From assembly GCA_965197665.1 (NCBI GenBank), contig CBDANO010000001.1:62001-126000 (forward strand): DNA of 64,000 nucleotides, given 5' to 3'. The notes under the pieces were generated by a model. It saw nothing but the letters and a program-made list of their open reading frames with translations, did no database searches and had not been told where the DNA came from. A program made the translations under genes and the position numbers. Shown piece after piece: positions 16,238-24,822 of this stretch; position 1 is the first letter of the stretch, and each line of letters opens with the position of its first letter. Source of the stretch: CBDANO01 sp965197665 (GTDB taxonomy: Bacteria; Chloroflexota; Dehalococcoidia; Lucifugimonadales; UBA3495).

Positions 16238-16789
16238 TTAGTTCGTCAGCTTGCGGGTTAGCTCGCCGTCCCAATCGCCGGGAAGCAGTTTCCGGGTTAG
16301 CTCGTCGTCCCAGTCGCTGGGAATCAGCTTCACCGCCCGGGTGACTTCGTCGAATTTGTCCGCCAGAAAAGATCCCAAGGTGGACTCGTCGATATCGTCG
16401 TCTACGCGGTCGGTGTACTTTTGGACCCCCGTCAGGACCCCGGAGAGTATCAAAAACCCAATGAGGATACCGGCGGCCATGCCCGCGATCCGGCTGATGG
16501 GCCCGACCACGGGGACAAACCGGCCTATCTTTCCCACGAAAAAACCGAGGACGGAACTGACGATGAATAGACCCAGGAAGATCAGGATGAACCCACCGAT
16601 GATTTGGACGTCTTCGTTGTCGGTAAGCCCCGAAAAGATGGTGCCCACGTCATCCCCAACGCGGCTGGAAACCGCCAGCCCAACTATCACTGCCACCAAG
16701 GAGAAGGCGATCTGAAACAGTCCGGCCGAAAGCCCCCAAAGCGCGGTTAGCACCCACGCTATCAACACTATGGCGTCAACCCAGTTCAT
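16238..16789 (-). CDS. CvpA family membrane protein
   Basis: A 183-residue inner-membrane protein with four predicted helices: VDAIVLIAWVLTALWGLSAG, IAFSLVAVIVGLAV, IIGGFILIFLGLFIVSSVLG and IAGMAAGILIGFLILSGVL. This is the CvpA/colicin V production fold, including the VVGPISRIAGMAAG loop. The general role is in envelope and biofilm functions and is poorly defined. The charged C-terminal tail contains a tandem duplication (DWDDELTRKL then DWDGELTRKL). It lies between the HNH nuclease and PAP2 genes on the same strand. Confidence 0.8.
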   Translation of the reverse strand: MNWVDAIVLIAWVLTALWGLSAGLFQIAFSLVAVIVGLAVSSRVGDDVGTIFSGLTDNEDVQIIGGFILIFLGLFIVSSVLGFFVGKIGRFVPVVGPISRIAGMAAGILIGFLILSGVLTGVQKYTDRVDDDIDESTLGSFLADKFDEVTRAVKLIPSDWDDELTRKLLPGDWDGELTRKLTN

Positions 16790-16891
16790 AGCCCTCTCAC
16801 CCTTCCCGGGGAATTAGCGGCAACCGGCAGACCCGCCAACTCCAAGGTACCCGTCGAGACAGAGCGGCGTCCAGCAATTCACGAGCGCAGT

Positions 16892-17548
16892 TTACCCAAA
16901 TTGCTTGGCGCCGCTCCGGTCCTGCCTCGGCGCCGCCACCAGGTTGCGCAGCATCAACAAAGCCAACAATCCGGCCCCCCCAAAGAAGTAACCGCCAATA
17001 ACGTCGCTGGGCCAGTGGGCGCCCAGGTACACGCGGGAGGCCCCAACCGCCAATATCAGCAGAGCGAGGGCAACTTGTAAGCACCGGCGTATCAAAAGCG
17101 GCTTTACCACGTCTTCTACCATCAGGATCAATATACCGCCGACAATGAAAGCGAAAAGGGAATGGCCGCTGGGGAAGCTAAGCCCATCCGACGCCGGCCC
17201 GGCCAGCAGGTATTCGGGGCGGGGGCGCTCCACCACTTCCTTCAACGCGATGCCCGCAAGTATGGGCGCGGGCGTGAGCATCACTACCAGGGCGTCCCAC
17301 CTCCGGCCCAACATGAACAGGCCGGCGCATACCCCAGCGACTAGGGCGGCCGAGACCGGCAGCCAACCAAGCCTGGATACAGCAAGGGCGGCGCCGTCTA
17401 GCCACCCGGTTTGAAACGCCTGTAGGTGTAGTAAGGCCCGCTCGTCTCCCGGAAAGATAGGATAGGCCCTAGCCAGTGCAAACAGCGCGGCGGTAACCAG
17501 GACTATTCCGATCACTCCGCACCATTTCGCAACATTCCTATTTGTCAT
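16892..17548 (-). CDS. PAP2 superfamily phosphatase
   Basis: A 218-residue integral membrane phosphatase of the type that acts on phosphatidic acid or undecaprenyl diphosphate. The three acid-phosphatase motifs are clear: KEVVERPRP (KX6RP), FPSGHSLFAF (PSGH) and GASRVYLGAHWPSDV (SRX5HX3D). About six transmembrane segments are visible. I choose ATG 17548, which gives MTNRNVAKWCGV; a longer frame adds 20 non-homologous residues. A TATAAT on the minus strand at 17559-17564 lies so close that the message would have almost no leader from this start. Confidence 0.88.
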   Translation of the reverse strand: MTNRNVAKWCGVIGIVLVTAALFALARAYPIFPGDERALLHLQAFQTGWLDGAALAVSRLGWLPVSAALVAGVCAGLFMLGRRWDALVVMLTPAPILAGIALKEVVERPRPEYLLAGPASDGLSFPSGHSLFAFIVGGILILMVEDVVKPLLIRRCLQVALALLILAVGASRVYLGAHWPSDVIGGYFFGGAGLLALLMLRNLVAAPRQDRSGAKQFG

Positions 17549-17673
17549 TTCTTCGGATATTATACATTTAACCAAGGCGCCGGGGGTGATGCGAAGCCCC
17601 AAAGCCAATCATATCGGGTCCCCATTGCGAGTCCCTTATCAAGACTCAGGTCAAGATTCAGGTCGATGCTATA

Positions 17674-18405
17674 ATGCCCGAGGGTAACCCTGACGTGACT
17701 CAGGACTCAACCGGCGGAGTCGGCGTAATAGCCATCGACGGGCCGGTTGCCGCCGGCAAGACGGTGGTGGGCCGGGCGCTGGCCCTGCGGCTGGGGTTCA
17801 AGTACCTGGACACCGGAGTCATGTACCGGGCAGTTACTTGGTTGGCGCTGAAGCAACACGCGCCCCTTGACGACCCGGCGGGGCTGGGGAAGCTGGCGGA
17901 AGAATACCCGGTCCAACTTCAAGGCCAAAACATCGACGGGGTGATTATTGGAGGCTATCAGGTGGGTCCGGAGTTGCGGGAACCCCCGGTCAACAACAAG
18001 GTGTCTCTAGTAGCCCGGGTGTCGTCGGTGCGCCGGTCCCTGGTACGCCAGCAGCGCGCCTTGGCCCGTGACTCGAAGAGTACCGGCGGCATCGTCGTGG
18101 TGGGCCGGGATATTGGCACCGTGGTGCTGCCCGACGCCGACCTGAAAGTGTACTTGTCGGCGACTCCCGAAAGCCGGGCCCGCCGCCGGTGGCTGGAGAT
18201 GGTCGATCAAGGGGAAGCGATCGAGTTTCAGCAGGTCTTGCAAGAGACCAGGGACCGGGACGAAATCGACTCTCGCCGGGAGGACTCGCCCCTTGCCGCA
18301 GCGCCGGACGCTTTCTTGCTGGATACCGAAGAAATGTCCGTCGGGGAGGTCGTCGAAAGTATCCTGGCCCACGTCGCGGCATTGAAAACGGCGAGCAAGC
18401 CATGA
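17674..18405 (+). CDS. cmk: Cytidylate kinase
   Basis: Phosphorylates CMP and dCMP using ATP. The 243 residues include the P-loop IDGPVAAGKTVVGRALA, substrate-binding KYLDTGVMYRAVT, GRDIGTVVLPDADLKVYLSA and the lid ESRARRRW. The N-terminal 14 residues before the kinase fold are not conserved. A TATAAT at 17670-17675 overlaps the ATG at 17674; if it is a real -10 box, translation would start downstream, for example at GTG 17695. The stop overlaps the plsC start (ATGA), so the two are translationally coupled, a common cmk-plsC pairing. Confidence 0.93.
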   Translation: MPEGNPDVTQDSTGGVGVIAIDGPVAAGKTVVGRALALRLGFKYLDTGVMYRAVTWLALKQHAPLDDPAGLGKLAEEYPVQLQGQNIDGVIIGGYQVGPELREPPVNNKVSLVARVSSVRRSLVRQQRALARDSKSTGGIVVVGRDIGTVVLPDADLKVYLSATPESRARRRWLEMVDQGEAIEFQQVLQETRDRDEIDSRREDSPLAAAPDAFLLDTEEMSVGEVVESILAHVAALKTASKP

Positions 18406-19079
18406 CCCTCCTGTACCGCCTCGGCTCCGGCGCGGCCCGCGTCTGCTTCAGCAACCTGGGCCGCCTCGAAGTATCCGGAAGGGAAAGCGTGCCGCCCTAC
18501 GGCCCGTTGATCGTGGTATCCAACCACCTTTCATTCAACGACCCCCCCCTGCTGGTCTCCAGCATCAAGCGGCCGTTGCATTTCATTGCCAAGAAAGAGT
18601 TGTTCCGCAATCCGGTAATCAGCTACACCTTGAAAAAATGCCACGTTTCACCCTTCGACCGCTCAGGGTCCCGGGCGAACGCCCTGCTCATACTGAGGCG
18701 ATTGCTGGCCCAGGACAAGGCGGTGGTGGTCTTCCCCGAAGGGCAGCGCAGCCCCGACCACACCATGAAAGAGGGATGGCCGGGGGTTGTTTATTTGGCC
18801 CTAATGACCCAAGCCCCCATTTTGCCGGTGGGCCTAAGCGGCACCGAGAAATTCCCCAGTTGGCGGATGCCGTTCCCCTTGTGCCACATGCACGCCAATA
18901 TCGGCCAACCGTTTAGCCTGCCGGTGATAGAGGGGCGGCCCAGCCGAGAAGTGATGAACAGCATGTTGGACATGGTGATGGGGCGGATCGCGTTATTGCT
19001 TCCGGAAGAGTACCGGGGCGCATACGCTCTCAGCTATGCTCCCGGAGAAGGGAAGCCGGCGGCGGCAGGCTCTCAATGA
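18402..19079 (+). CDS. plsC: 1-acyl-sn-glycerol-3-phosphate acyltransferase
   Basis: Transfers an acyl chain to lysophosphatidic acid to make phosphatidic acid at the membrane. The 225 residues contain motif I SNHLSFND (HX4D), motif III VVFPEGQRSPD and motif IV LPVGLSGTEKFP. The start is the ATG overlapping the cmk stop. The end of the gene runs into three tandem copies of a 10-base repeat. Confidence 0.92.
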   Translation: MTLLYRLGSGAARVCFSNLGRLEVSGRESVPPYGPLIVVSNHLSFNDPPLLVSSIKRPLHFIAKKELFRNPVISYTLKKCHVSPFDRSGSRANALLILRRLLAQDKAVVVFPEGQRSPDHTMKEGWPGVVYLALMTQAPILPVGLSGTEKFPSWRMPFPLCHMHANIGQPFSLPVIEGRPSREVMNSMLDMVMGRIALLLPEEYRGAYALSYAPGEGKPAAAGSQ

Positions 19080-19100
19080 CTCTCAACGACTCTCAACGAC
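19071..19100 (+). repeat. Tandem 10-bp repeat, three copies
   Basis: TCTCAATGAC, TCTCAACGAC, TCTCAACGAC. The first copy holds the TGA stop of plsC. Confidence 0.9.
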
Positions 19101-19217
19101 AGGCCGGCGGGTCAGAGCAGGCCTGTCAAAGGGCGTCCGTCAACCCCCGTGCCCTTGTTCAGTCGCTTTCAAGAAGTCAACCGGAGCCGGCAACAGAAGT
19201 TGGCTGGGGAGATCGGT

Positions 19218-19436
19218 ATGCAGCACGCTTCCAAATTCGGTATTTACTTGAACTCGAAGGAAAACCTGGTAGTCCGGATCAACTCACCTTACTGGTTCCC
19301 CGAGGCGCCGGACTGGGTCTTCCTGACCCCTGAGGTCAACGCCACCCTGCTAAGCATCCGGGAGTTGGCCAAAGAGCAGGGTGTTTCTTCAGACCCGGAC
19401 AACATCAAGTGGGGGACCATACCCCTCAAAGATTAG
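19218..19436 (+). CDS. Small conserved-looking hypothetical protein
   Basis: 72 residues from ATG 19218 (preceded by GGGGAGA), reading MQHASKFGIYLNSKENLV, then INSPYWFPEAPDWVFLTPE and NATLLSIRELAKEQG. Proline/aromatic-rich and acidic; no signal peptide or membrane segment. The upstream frame could extend to 19149 but has no clear ribosome site. I do not recognise the family. It sits downstream of plsC and converges with the LLM monooxygenase. Confidence 0.55.
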   Translation: MQHASKFGIYLNSKENLVVRINSPYWFPEAPDWVFLTPEVNATLLSIRELAKEQGVSSDPDNIKWGTIPLKD

Positions 19437-19520
19437 CCCCGGATTGACTAACCGGGGGACCAGGGTTTTACGCCGGAGTTCCGCTGGCGGTCCCCAAACG
19501 CAATACTGTCTCAATACTAT

Positions 19521-20693
19521 CTACTGGCGCCCGCCGTTGGCCCGGCCTAGGAAGGCCGGCATTACCCCCTCGGCGAACATGGTCAATTGGTCGTTGAATA
19601 CCTCGAGGGGCATCCCCATCACGGCGCCCAGGTTGACGCGCTCCACCCCCGGGTACTTTTCCTCCACTCCCTTCAAATGCTCTACGATCATCTCCGCAGG
19701 GCCGCAGAGCCAAGTATTGCTGTTTACCGCGTCCTCCAAGGTAGGCAAGGCCACGCCGCGAGAGCGCCCCGGGTTGGCCACGGCTTCGACCTGCTCGGGG
19801 CGAAGCTGCATCAGACCCAGGGGCGCCGCAAACTTCATTGCCTCCTCAAAGTAAGGCTGGGCTTGCCGGATGGCCTTCTCTTGGCTTTCGGCGATAAAGA
19901 CCCGGTAGCCCAAGGCCACGTCCTCGCCTATCTGCAACTCGCGCCCATGGGCCGCAGCGGCTTCCTGGAACATTTCCGCTCGTTCACGCAGCGCCGGCTC
20001 AGGAGTATTGGAGATCAGGGGTTTGATACCCGTCTTGGCCATGAAATCGATGCCCCGGGGGTTGCCGCTGACCAAGGGTTGCCAGATTTCCACCGGCTGA
20101 TGTACCGGCCGAGGCACTAACGAGAGTTTCTCCAACATATACCCTCGATACGGGACCCGGGCCGGAATTCGGTAATGCTTCCCTTGGTGAGAGAAGGACT
20201 CTTCCCGGAACGCTTTTAAGATGACCTCCACTTGTTCCTCAAATAGTTCCCGGTTGGCCTCCCCGTCCAGCATCGGCGAACCGAAGGTCTCCACCTCCCG
20301 CGTGTGGTATCCCCGGCCTACGCCAAAAATCACTCGCCCCTTGGTCAGGATATCCGCCATGGCGAAATCCTCGGCCAAGCGAAGGGGGTGCCACATAGGC
20401 GTGATATTGAAGCCGCAGCCGAAGCGCAGCCGCTCCGTCTGGGTAGCCAAGTAGAGGCTCAGCATCAGCAGGTTAGGGATGCCTTCGTAGCCCTCCGGCT
20501 GAAAGTGGTGCTCCGCCATCCACAATTCGTCATACCCGAGGCGTTCCAGGTTCCTGGCAATGTCCAACGCCCAATCGAAAGTCCCCGCCAATTCTTCATT
20601 GGAGTATTGCCGGTCGTTGGCCGGGGTGCCGGCCAGTCCGATATGATCGTCCACTACGTGGCCGGCGTATGACGCGGAAAATTTATGAATCAT
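19521..20693 (-). CDS. LLM class flavin-dependent monooxygenase (bacterial luciferase-like)
   Basis: A 390-residue TIM-barrel flavin oxidoreductase. Family features are LERLGYDELWMAEHHF, ATQTERLRFGCGFNITPMWHPLRLAEDFAMADILTKGRVIFGVGRGYH, and the C-terminal CGPAEMIVEHL. The EHHF motif and AEDFA barrel strand place it with the luciferase alpha-like group, which uses FMNH2 or F420H2 to oxygenate or desaturate organic substrates. Such genes are strongly amplified in SAR202-type Chloroflexota. Substrate unknown. It begins about 120 bp from the end of the SDR gene, on the same strand. Confidence 0.88.
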   Translation of the reverse strand: MIHKFSASYAGHVVDDHIGLAGTPANDRQYSNEELAGTFDWALDIARNLERLGYDELWMAEHHFQPEGYEGIPNLLMLSLYLATQTERLRFGCGFNITPMWHPLRLAEDFAMADILTKGRVIFGVGRGYHTREVETFGSPMLDGEANRELFEEQVEVILKAFREESFSHQGKHYRIPARVPYRGYMLEKLSLVPRPVHQPVEIWQPLVSGNPRGIDFMAKTGIKPLISNTPEPALRERAEMFQEAAAAHGRELQIGEDVALGYRVFIAESQEKAIRQAQPYFEEAMKFAAPLGLMQLRPEQVEAVANPGRSRGVALPTLEDAVNSNTWLCGPAEMIVEHLKGVEEKYPGVERVNLGAVMGMPLEVFNDQLTMFAEGVMPAFLGRANGGRQ

Positions 20694-20776
20694 GGCTGTC
20701 CTCCGTGACGGTGCCTATGCGACAGGTCTCCGGTCTTCGATTTACTGAGAAAATGCCGTTTTCATCCTTGAGAGCA

Positions 20777-20795
20777 GGCCGGTTTGAAACCGGCC
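20777..20795. repeat. Palindromic intergenic repeat, copy 1
   Basis: GGCCGGTTTGAAACCGGCC: two 9-base arms around one central base. It lies between the LLM and SDR genes. The flanks (TTTCATCCTTG before) are shared with copy 3 near 41.2 kb, so the repeat unit is longer than the hairpin. Confidence 0.85.
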
Positions 20796-20815
20796 CCTAC
20801 GTTTTTGGTGTATTG

Positions 20816-21733
20816 CTACCGGTTGGGTGTCTGGGCCGGCGCCGGGTTGTAAAGCTCGTAGCCGAGGGTAACCGGCACAACCCGTATCAGCTCCTCCACG
20901 GTCCACTTGCTGTCTTTCTGAATGGTCTTGACCGGTTCCGGCTCATTCAGCAGCGTCACCAGGCCCTCAGTTACGTGGAATACGTGGCCGTTTACGTGGG
21001 CTGCCTCATCGGAGGCCAGCCAGGTCACCATAGGGGCAATGTCCTCCGCTTCACCCCTCAAGCTGATGGAACCGCCGCTGATGCCCCGGGCGGTCCGCAA
21101 CTCCCTCGCCTCGTCGGGAACGCTGCCGGTCATCCGGGTTGAGGCGCTGGGGGAAATAGCGTTGGCGGTTGCCCCGTACCGGCCCATGTCCCGGGCTAGA
21201 ACTCTGGTGAACCCGGCGATGCCGTCCTTGGCGGCGCCGTAGTTGGCCTGCCCGGAGGTGCCGTATAACCCGGAGGTCGAGCTGAAGGTGATTATGCGCC
21301 CGGACCGCTGTTGACGGAACAGGATGCAGGCGTGCTTCACGACCGTAAAGGTACCCTTGAGATGAACGGCGATGACGTCGTCCCACTCTTCTTCCGTCAT
21401 GTTGAAGACCATGCGGTCTCTCAGAATGCCGGCGACGGTGACCACGATGTCCAACTTCCCGAAGTTGTCCACCGCGGCTTGAACAATCCCTTCGCCGCCA
21501 GTCATGGAAGTCACCGACTGGGTGGACGCCACCGCGGTCCCGCCCGCTTCCCGTATTTCTGACACCACCTGCCCGGCTATCGATTGGTCTGCCCCGCTGC
21601 CGTCTACGTTTACTCCGGGGTCGACGACCACCACTTTAGCGCCTTCCTCGGCCATCAGCATGGCCACCCCCCGGCCGATTCCCCTGCCCGCCCCGGTTAC
21701 TATGGCTACTTTATCCCGCAACAAATTTGCCAT
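20816..21733 (-). CDS. SDR family NAD(P)-dependent oxidoreductase, paralogue 1
   Basis: A 305-residue short-chain dehydrogenase. The cofactor motif is TGAGRGIGRG, followed by the catalytic Ser (FSSTSGL) and the YxxxK (NYGAAKDG). The GVNVDGSG insertion after the second strand and the LDIVVTVAGILRDRMVFNMTEEEWDDV region resemble the dehydrogenase domain of multifunctional beta-oxidation enzymes (MFE-2 type). A C-terminal extension of about 50 residues follows the core. The next upstream gene (21919-22845) is a close paralogue. Confidence 0.9.
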   Translation of the reverse strand: MANLLRDKVAIVTGAGRGIGRGVAMLMAEEGAKVVVVDPGVNVDGSGADQSIAGQVVSEIREAGGTAVASTQSVTSMTGGEGIVQAAVDNFGKLDIVVTVAGILRDRMVFNMTEEEWDDVIAVHLKGTFTVVKHACILFRQQRSGRIITFSSTSGLYGTSGQANYGAAKDGIAGFTRVLARDMGRYGATANAISPSASTRMTGSVPDEARELRTARGISGGSISLRGEAEDIAPMVTWLASDEAAHVNGHVFHVTEGLVTLLNEPEPVKTIQKDSKWTVEELIRVVPVTLGYELYNPAPAQTPNR

Positions 21734-21918
21734 CAGGAACGTACCTCTCCAGGATGGAAGATGCCTGTCTCCCTCGTGTGCTTTCCCGCCAAGAACCCGC
21801 GTCCCGGAAGATGATCACCCGCCGCGTTCCCACACCAACGTTAACGTAAGTTGGGAGCGTTTGCCCTTACAAACGTTTCCTGGAAAACCCGGCTTGAAAG
21901 AATTGCTTATGCCGTTCT

Positions 21919-22845
21919 CTACCTTGGCGGCGCCGCCGGCGCCGGGTTGGCAATGTTCCTGGTGAGGACCTCCCGGGCCAAGGGCGCTAATTGCTCCATG
22001 GACCAATGGCCGTCGGGGTTGTAAATGGATTGCTGGGGCCTGGGCTGGGACATCAAGGACACCGTGTCCCCGTAGACCAAGAACGTCTGGCCGTTGATGT
22101 TGTCCGAATAGTCGCTGGCCAAGTAGCAAATAAACGGCGCGATATGGTCCGGGTCTAATTCCTGCAACTCGCCGCCCTCGGCCAAGGGAGCGACGCCGCT
22201 CCTGGCCCGGATCTCAGCGACGCTGTCCGGGATTGCGCCGACCATTCGGGTGCTGGCCCGGGGCGCGATGGAGTTGGCCGTCACTCCGTACCGCCCCATG
22301 TCCCGGGCAACCACCTTGGTGAATCCCGCGATGCCCGACTTGGCCGCGCCGTAGTTGGCTTGACCCGAGTTGCCCACCAAGCCCGATTCGGAGCTGAAGG
22401 TGATGACGCGGCCGGAACGTTGCTGGCGGAACAGGATACAGGCGTGCTTTACCACGGTAAAAGTTCCCTTCAAGTGCACTGCAATAACGTCATCCCACTC
22501 TTCCTCGGTCATGTTGAACACCATGCGGTCCCGCAGGATGCCGGCGCAAGTGACTACAATGTCCAGCTTGCCGAAGGAATCTATCGCCGTCTGAACGATT
22601 TTCTCGCCGCCGGACATGGAATTCACGGACTCGGTACACGCCGCGGCGGTACCCCCGGCGCGGCCGATTTCCGCCGCCACTTGCTCCGCCACCGACTGGT
22701 CGTAGCCGCTGCCGTCCACGTTTACTCCCGGGTCCACCACCACCACCCTGGCGCCTTCGCCGGCCATCTGCATGGCCACGCCGCGGCCAATGCCCCGGCC
22801 GGCGCCCGTAACTATTGCCACTTTCCCGTCCAAGGTATTAGCCAT
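21919..22845 (-). CDS. SDR family NAD(P)-dependent oxidoreductase, paralogue 2
   Basis: A 308-residue short-chain dehydrogenase that is clearly a tandem duplicate of its neighbour: TGAGRGIGRG, DPGVNVDGSG, AGILRDRMVFNMTEEEWDD and LKGTFTVVKHACILFRQQ recur almost unchanged. The catalytic YGAAK is present. The C-terminal third has diverged (DHIAPFICYLASDYSDNING), which suggests a different substrate. I start at ATG 22845, preceded by GAGGGG, not the longer frame. The MaoC-like hydratase genes upstream fit a side-chain beta-oxidation-like pathway (hydration, then dehydrogenation). Confidence 0.9.
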   Translation of the reverse strand: MANTLDGKVAIVTGAGRGIGRGVAMQMAGEGARVVVVDPGVNVDGSGYDQSVAEQVAAEIGRAGGTAAACTESVNSMSGGEKIVQTAIDSFGKLDIVVTCAGILRDRMVFNMTEEEWDDVIAVHLKGTFTVVKHACILFRQQRSGRVITFSSESGLVGNSGQANYGAAKSGIAGFTKVVARDMGRYGVTANSIAPRASTRMVGAIPDSVAEIRARSGVAPLAEGGELQELDPDHIAPFICYLASDYSDNINGQTFLVYGDTVSLMSQPRPQQSIYNPDGHWSMEQLAPLAREVLTRNIANPAPAAPPR

Positions 22846-23048
22846 TATTCCCCTCACCCTAAACCCTCTCCCGGCCGGAGAGGGGAGATTTCTGATACTC
22901 CATCTAGGTGGTTGCGTTGTCAGGACGGTTTTGGACGGGCGCGAGGCCCGCCCCTCAGGAAGGACATATCTCCCTGATGCCGCGAGAAGGCCGGGGTGGG
23001 GAAGCTGTCCAATCCAAGTGTCGATGGGGCCCGTCGAGGGGCTTGATT

Positions 23049-23489
23049 CTAGTCTGGAGCGTTGCGTGACGGCAGGGCCACCGTCGCCGATCCCGGCGTG
23101 GTGGTCTGGGCCTCTTCATTTTCCAGCCAGATTTCGCAATCCACGAGGTGCTCCCCGTCTTGTTGGTACTTCCGAGTTACCTTGCCCTTCACGGTGAGAG
23201 GTTTCCCGGGAGAGTCCATTCCCCGGTACTGGCAAACCAAGCGTTTCAGGGCGCCCTCCGGTCCGGCCCATCGGGTCACCAATTGCCCTAGAAAGGCGTT
23301 CTTCAGCGCCCCATGAAGAATTACGTCGTCAAGGCCGGTGCCTTGGGCAAAGTCTTTATCGTAGTGGATCTCGTAGAAGTCCCCCGAAGCGCCGGCATAT
23401 TGCACCAACTGCCTGGTAGTGGGGCGCTTGACCAAGGATGGAAGCGCCATGCCGTCGCTGACGTCCTCCCAGTAGACCTGTTCCGCCAT
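23049..23489 (-). CDS. MaoC-like hot-dog dehydratase
   Basis: A 146-residue single hot-dog protein. The hydratase motif appears as YAGASGDFYEIHYDKDFAQGTGLDDVILHG, with the Asp/His pair and the Gly after it. It likely hydrates or dehydrates enoyl-CoA-type substrates together with the gene upstream, much as two-chain HadAB-type enzymes do. I use ATG 23489 with GAGGCG before it, 10 bp after the upstream stop. The two genes are evidently cotranscribed. Confidence 0.85.
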   Translation of the reverse strand: MAEQVYWEDVSDGMALPSLVKRPTTRQLVQYAGASGDFYEIHYDKDFAQGTGLDDVILHGALKNAFLGQLVTRWAGPEGALKRLVCQYRGMDSPGKPLTVKGKVTRKYQQDGEHLVDCEIWLENEEAQTTTPGSATVALPSRNAPD

Positions 23490-23499
23490 ATAGAACGCC

Positions 23500-23958
23500 T
23501 CAGTATCTGATGGAAGTGTTGGTTTGCGTAGCAACTACTTGGTCGAGTTGGTTCCGATAGGTGAACATCACCGTCATAAACACCATAGGGCCCAAGCGCC
23601 CGGTACGCTCGGCAATCTCGGTGATTCGAGAAGTGGCAGTAATGCGGTCGCCGGGCCGGACCGGGTGGGAGTACTCCCAGTTGCTGCCCCCGTCCAGCAT
23701 CCGGGTCAGGGGAAGCTCGAAGGGGAGGTCCGGACGCAAGGAACCAACGGACCGCAGAAAAGTGGGCGGGGCGATGAGTCCGCCGTACCGGCTGTCTCGG
23801 GCCGCCGCTTCGTCATTGAACAGAGGATTATCGTCTCCGATAGCCTGAGCGAAGCGGATTATGGCCCCCTTTTCCACCTCGGTAGTCACCGGCGCGCTTT
23901 CTTGGCCGACGGCCTGCTGCCGCATCTCCTCGGTGAGTAACGGCGTCGACGTGGACAC
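23500..23958 (-). CDS. MaoC/FAS1-like N-terminal dehydratase domain protein
   Basis: A 152-residue protein with the FAS1-type N-terminal hot-dog fold: EKGAIIRFAQAIGDDNPLFND, GLIAPPTFL, LDGGSNWEYSHPVRPGDRI, and VMFTYRNQ. I choose the GTG at 23958, which follows GGAGGA; the alternative start at 23988 would lie upstream of the likely transcription start. It pairs with the MaoC-like gene downstream as a possible heterodimeric hydratase. Confidence 0.85.
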   Translation of the reverse strand: MSTSTPLLTEEMRQQAVGQESAPVTTEVEKGAIIRFAQAIGDDNPLFNDEAAARDSRYGGLIAPPTFLRSVGSLRPDLPFELPLTRMLDGGSNWEYSHPVRPGDRITATSRITEIAERTGRLGPMVFMTVMFTYRNQLDQVVATQTNTSIRY

Positions 23959-23988
23959 AGCTTTCCTCCGTGCCTGGGTGCAGGCCAA

Positions 23989-24017
23989 AGTCTACCGTCA
24001 CCCACTATCAGTGTCAA
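23989..24017 (-). promoter_or_regulatory. Predicted sigma-70-type promoter of the MaoC pair
   Basis: On the minus strand TTGACA (24017-24012), 17 bp, TAGACT (23994-23989). Transcription would begin near 23982, about 24 bases before the GTG start at 23958. Confidence 0.6.
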
Positions 24018-24110
24018 GAATATGACCTTGGGTATGCTGACTCAATTTGGAAGCACGCTGTTGCTATGGCCATTTTCGTATCTGGGCGAAAGAATCCAGG
24101 TGGAAGTAGG

Positions 24111-24125
24111 GGCGTAAAACCCTGG
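24111..24125. repeat. 15-bp dispersed repeat, inverted copy
   Basis: GGCGTAAAACCCTGG, the exact reverse complement of the sequence at 19460-19474 and 35312-35326. All three are intergenic or overlap a stop codon. Confidence 0.8.
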
Positions 24126-24170
24126 GGCCGCCCCGGGCCGGACCCGCCCTGTCTGGAGATGCTTGGTGCG

Positions 24171-24179
24171 TGATATACT
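24171..24179 (+). promoter_or_regulatory. Extended -10 promoter element before the first ABM-like gene
   Basis: TGATATACT gives the TGnTATACT extended -10 pattern. A start near 24187 would leave about 53 bases of leader ending in AAGGAGGA before the ATG at 24240. No good -35 box is evident. Confidence 0.4.
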
Positions 24180-24239
24180 AACAATCCGCTGCGGTCCCGG
24201 AACTTCGCGCCTGGTTCTGGTTAAGGAGGAGGCTCAACT

Positions 24240-24560
24240 ATGTACGTCCTTGTGGCTTGGGGCAGGCTCAGGGCCGGCGCGTGGCAGGGGTTCGAGAGGC
24301 ACTACGCGGACAAAGTAAAGCCTATGACCCAAGGAATGGCGGGCCTTCAGGAGCGTCAACTCTGGCGCGACGCGGAGAGAAGCGACGAGGTGATCGCTTG
24401 GAGCGTGTGGGACAGCCTGGAAAACCTCCGGGCTTACGAGGTCAGCGAAGTCCGCCGGGACCTAGCTCAAGAGGTTGAACAGTATTACCAACCCTGGGCC
24501 TATCCTCGCGGTGAATTTTGGGTCAAGCACTTCGAGGTAACCTCCACCTACAAAGCCTAA
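24240..24560 (+). CDS. ABM-like (antibiotic biosynthesis monooxygenase fold) small protein, paralogue 1
   Basis: 106 residues with the ferredoxin-like dimeric alpha/beta-barrel pattern: MYVLVAWGRLRAGAWQGFERHY, LQERQLWRDAERSDEVIAWSVW, ENLRAYEVSE, FWVKHFEV. The fold is shared by ABM monooxygenases, heme-degrading enzymes and stress proteins. No diagnostic catalytic residues are recognisable, so enzymatic activity is uncertain. A strong AAGGAGGA precedes the ATG. A second copy follows 262 bp downstream. The next gene is an LLM monooxygenase. Confidence 0.75.
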   Translation: MYVLVAWGRLRAGAWQGFERHYADKVKPMTQGMAGLQERQLWRDAERSDEVIAWSVWDSLENLRAYEVSEVRRDLAQEVEQYYQPWAYPRGEFWVKHFEVTSTYKA

Positions 24561-24627
24561 GGCCGCAACTCCCCGACCCGGCGGGAGTCGTATTCCGGCG
24601 GGCCTGGCTTGGCAAAACTAATGGTGG

Positions 24628-24698
24628 GTAATCGTCCAAGTTATCCATTTGGTAAAACCACCGGGAAAACCACGAGAAAGCAAGTAATCGTCCACGTT
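24628..24698. repeat. Pair of 15-bp direct repeats between the ABM-like genes
   Basis: GTAATCGTCCAAGTT (24628-24642) and GTAATCGTCCACGTT (24684-24698), one mismatch, 56 bp apart. They might be operator half-sites for the downstream gene or a duplication scar. Confidence 0.55.
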
Positions 24699-24822
24699 TA
24701 GGGGGCCTACAGGCCTCCTACCTCCGGAAACCGGCCCGTTTGGATACGGAACCCCGGGCGGAGACCGAAGTCGTCCCGCCAACTCTGAAAAGTAACGAAA
24801 GCAACGATGGGAGGTGCTCGTA

